From positions 13,582,451-13,646,450 of the forward strand of contig OY783213.1 in NCBI GenBank assembly GCA_963678705.1: DNA of 64,000 bases, in the 5' to 3' direction. Source of the DNA: Panorpa germanica (taxonomy: Eukaryota > Arthropoda > Insecta > Mecoptera > Panorpidae). Shown here piece after piece: positions 61,016-64,000 of this stretch. The notes beneath the pieces were generated by a model. That model searched no databases. It was not told the origin of the DNA and worked only from the letters and a program-made list of their open reading frames with translations. How positions within the stretch are numbered: the first letter of the stretch is position 1; the number at the start of each line of letters is the position of its first letter. The position numbers were made by a program, and so were the translations under genes.

Positions 61016-61297
61016 CTAGTATTGTATAAAAAAGGTGTTGTAATTAAAAGTTAATAATTCAAAAATATTTCCCTTACTAAATATATAAAATTATTTACAA
61101 CCCTAATTAATAAAAAAAATGTATTTTATAAAATGTATATAAAAAGTTCTCATACTTTTTGTTATGCTTTAATTATGCTTCATCAAGTAGCCCCAAATTA
61201 AAATTTTTGAATTATGAAATAAATATTAAAAAAGCCATAGCTTTTATTTTAAATATACAAATGTTGGCAGTTTTTATGTGAGTAGTTGCTGCTTAGT

Positions 61298-61440
61298 GAG
61301 TTTATAATTATGTATGTGCATAATCCATTTAGCTTGATAACAACCAAACCCAGAAAATATAGCACTGGGCCGGGCATAGTCATAGCAGTCTAACATCAAA
61401 CATCAACGCTCTCGTCCACTGTATCATCAAATATATTTAT
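61298..61440 (-). repeat. tRNA-derived SINE copy (minus)
   Basis: Minus strand: ATACAGTGGACGAGAGCGTT (A-box-like), GACTATGCCCGGCCCAGTGC, TATTTTCTGGGTTTGGTTGT, then ATGCACATACATAATTATAA. The 3' half also occurs at 2600-2670 (-). Confidence 0.6.
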
Positions 61441-62289
61441 ACATATAGATCAATTAAACTATATATAAGCAATTAAAATAAAACCAATTAAAGAAAATAT
61501 AGTGCTGATTCTTATATCAAACTAAAAAGACACTTGTATACATTAGTAAAATATATGAAATTTTAAAATTTAATTTTTTTTTAGAATTATTTTAATTTTT
61601 TTCAAATTATACTCGCTAACTTAACACATACAAAACGTTTACCAAAAGACGTATTATTTAACGTAATATATTTTACCTAAAGTTACGTTTTATTATTTAT
61701 CAAAGTTTAACATAATATAGTAATTGCATAAATATATTATTTACTATGTAGAAAATACATATGTATGATCTTGCATAAAAACAAAAAATTTCTATTGAGT
61801 CAAACATCTTACATATGTACTTCACCGCTGCCTAGTTAAACTAATTAAAGAGGACACCTAAACCCAGTTAAAATATAAACATAATTGAACCTTAAAAGCA
61901 TTATAATTCAAATTAATAATTCTGTCAAGATGCATACTAGTTTTGATTTATAAAATTTGATTATTTTACTAATTTATTCGGGTTATAACAATACAGATCA
62001 TAAACATAAAATAATTTATAATGTACTTACCCGACTCTCCCTCTCTCTCGCTCTCTCTCAACACTAATTGAACACTTAGCAAATTTAAATACTAATTTGT
62101 AATATAATATTTATCCAAATAATATTTACTAAGTTTTCAAATGAAAGCAAATTAAACTATTCTGCAATATCTATCAAATGTATATTTATTTACTTTTATA
62201 TTTTCAAGGTCTTGTTTTTTATTGTTTATGGTTTGTGTGTTGCAAGTTCTATAGATTGTTACACAGTATTTGAAACGATTTAAACACTG

Positions 62290-62602
62290 GCACTTTGGAG
62301 TTGTATTTTACGACGTCCGTAACGGCCATGCGAAGTCTCGGCAGTAGTAATCACGAAGATCTCGGGCTTCGGCGTCCGGCGTCGTTTTCGGGTGGTGTTG
62401 GTGCCGTTGACAGACAACTACAACTGAAGCAGAAGAGCGAACTGTTCTGCCGTTGGAGTCTGACTACCACGAGGACGGCGACGACGACGGCGACGGTGCT
62501 GATGCCGAACTAGTTCCAATGCCAACTGATTGAATGAGACGGATTGCGACGAACGCAGTATGTACTTTATCATCAAAATCCACTCTTTAAAACTACAATG
62601 AG
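62290..62602 (+). other. GC-rich candidate first exon (5' UTR plus start codon)
   Basis: A distinctly GC-rich block with many CG dinucleotides (62310-62515) stands out from the AT-rich surroundings. It contains an upstream open frame (ATG at about 62328, GCCATGCGAAGTCTC, to TAG near 62513) and a GAC-rich run. About 90 bases later, CTACAATGAG is followed by GTATGT, i.e. a possible start codon two bases before a consensus donor. This looks like the first exon of a gene continuing beyond the window on the + strand. A minus-strand promoter or exon is an alternative. Confidence 0.35.
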
Positions 62603-64000
62603 GTATGTCAGAAAATTATATGTCAAGGGCAATTGTTTTGTGTTTATTTTATTTTTCTAATACTGTGGAAGATACCATGTTTTATTATATCATGGGGTAT
62701 GTTCTAATAATTTAAATATCCATTATGTTGGTTATTAGTTACTTTTTGTTAGTTAGCTCAGCGTTTTTTTGTTGGCAATACAAACACTTTTGATTAATAA
62801 CAGAATGTGATAAATTGTTTTTCAAAAGTTAACGGTTAAGTTCAATAATATATCAATATATTTCTTACATAGTGTTTATATCTTAAAAGGAAGAGGTTTT
62901 GTATGTATGTTATATGAAAGAACGACACTACAAAAACTGTCAATGTGGTAGGAGGTTGTCTGTTGTTGAAAATTGTGTTTTCAATAACAAAAAAATAAAA
63001 TCAGACATTTTTAAAAAAATTTAAACTTATTACTACTTCTGAAGGTATTATAAATCAGTTTCAAAATTTGGAGTATTGGTTCACATCGCTTAAAGTATTG
63101 TTTCTTAAACAATTTGAACGATTTTACGGTCCTTAAATCTACTTTATCTCACAGAAGAACGTTCTGTAGCAACAAGTCTGTCCTGAGGTAAAATTGTTAG
63201 CGTTGTCTCTATTTGTTCAATGTGTTTTTATGTTGTTGTCTCAGGTTTTCTACGACAAAAGCAAAATTATCCTAAGATAGTCCAAGCCCATTGACACTCG
63301 AAAAGGTTTACATAAAAAGAATACTTTTTTTACGTAACCTACAAGTATATTTATTTTTCTATTATTATGATTAAATATTGTACGCATTTGTTTATTTATT
63401 TATATCAACAATTATTCCACAAATTTAAGAACGGTGGAGAGAGGCTATCGCCAAAGTATAATCATTATAGAATCGTCAAAAATAAATATTTTCTCATAAA
63501 CAAATTATATTTTTTAGTTTTAGGCATTACAGTTGTTTGAACAAAAATATAGTTTTTTTAGCAAAAATTTTGAGCAAACATTTAAAATAAAATGAATCAG
63601 TATAGGGAAGATTTTTATCTAAATTTCCTTAGCAATTCTCACGATATCGTGGCGTCAGTTTGAAGAAATGTAGTTTCGAGATAAACGCTAAAAAAGAAAT
63701 TGTATAATTATAAGAGTATCTGCCGCGCTCTCTTTTAATAGCTATAACTCACAGTAGTAGAATCTTGACTATTAACTACTGCTGCCACCTATTGATTGTT
63801 AGTTTAACGGGATTATATATGCAGTTAGAAGCATGAAGTGGTAAGAGTACAGAGAGAACCTTAATAACTATTTTGTATATGTTTTATTCTATGGTAAAAA
63901 AGAGTTTTAAACTTATTACAAATATAATACACATGCTTTAGCTATAGTCTACTCTTAAAAGTATACTATTAACAAATCTGAGCAAAAAAATGTAATTCTT
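62603..64000. other. AT-rich end of window
   Basis: No exon, repeat or RNA gene that I can support. If the candidate exon at 62.3-62.6 kb is real, this is its first intron. Confidence 0.3.

Noticed and set aside
1..64000. tRNA, rRNA or CRISPR arrays
   Set aside because: I looked for cloverleaf-type boxes and regularly spaced repeats; only the SINE A boxes appeared, and no array.

Overview
The window looks like nuclear DNA of an insect or a close arthropod relative. It is strongly A+T-rich. Its two clear protein genes are split by GT-AG introns, and the intergenic and intronic DNA is packed with small inverted-repeat elements, a tRNA-derived SINE, mariner and hAT remnants, and 3' pieces of non-LTR retrotransposons. 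I cannot name the order or species from sequence alone.

Left part (about 2.0-11.2 kb, + strand): an almost complete gene for ACSS3, a mitochondrial short-chain acyl-CoA synthetase. Eleven coding exons join in frame into 648 residues; only the mitochondrial presequence exon is missing, presumably upstream of the window. Middle part (15.2-30.7 kb, - strand): a neuropeptide-type class A GPCR whose five coding exons I could join in phase into a complete 404-residue receptor. It resembles the SIFamide/NPFF-receptor group and has Glu-Arg-Cys where DRY is usual. The two genes are convergent, with their stop codons about 4.0 kb apart.

Right part (31-64 kb): mostly repeats. The standout is a 1.3-kb non-LTR element (- strand, 40603-41901) with an intact 333-codon Gag-like ORF1, no ORF2, a poly(A) tail and a perfect 11-bp target-site duplication, i.e. 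an ORF1-only 'half-LINE'. Two short 3'-end insertions of another non-LTR family (20.2 kb and 36.3 kb) also have perfect 10-11 bp duplications. A possible terminal exon of an unknown gene lies at 53.1-53.4 kb (-), and a locally GC-rich candidate first exon at 62.3-62.6 kb (+).

At least eight dispersed repeat families recur in the window, several with defined inverted termini. One is a MITE with about 45-bp arms lying 129 bp from the receptor's first coding exon. All alignments were done by eye, so boundaries of decayed repeats are approximate.
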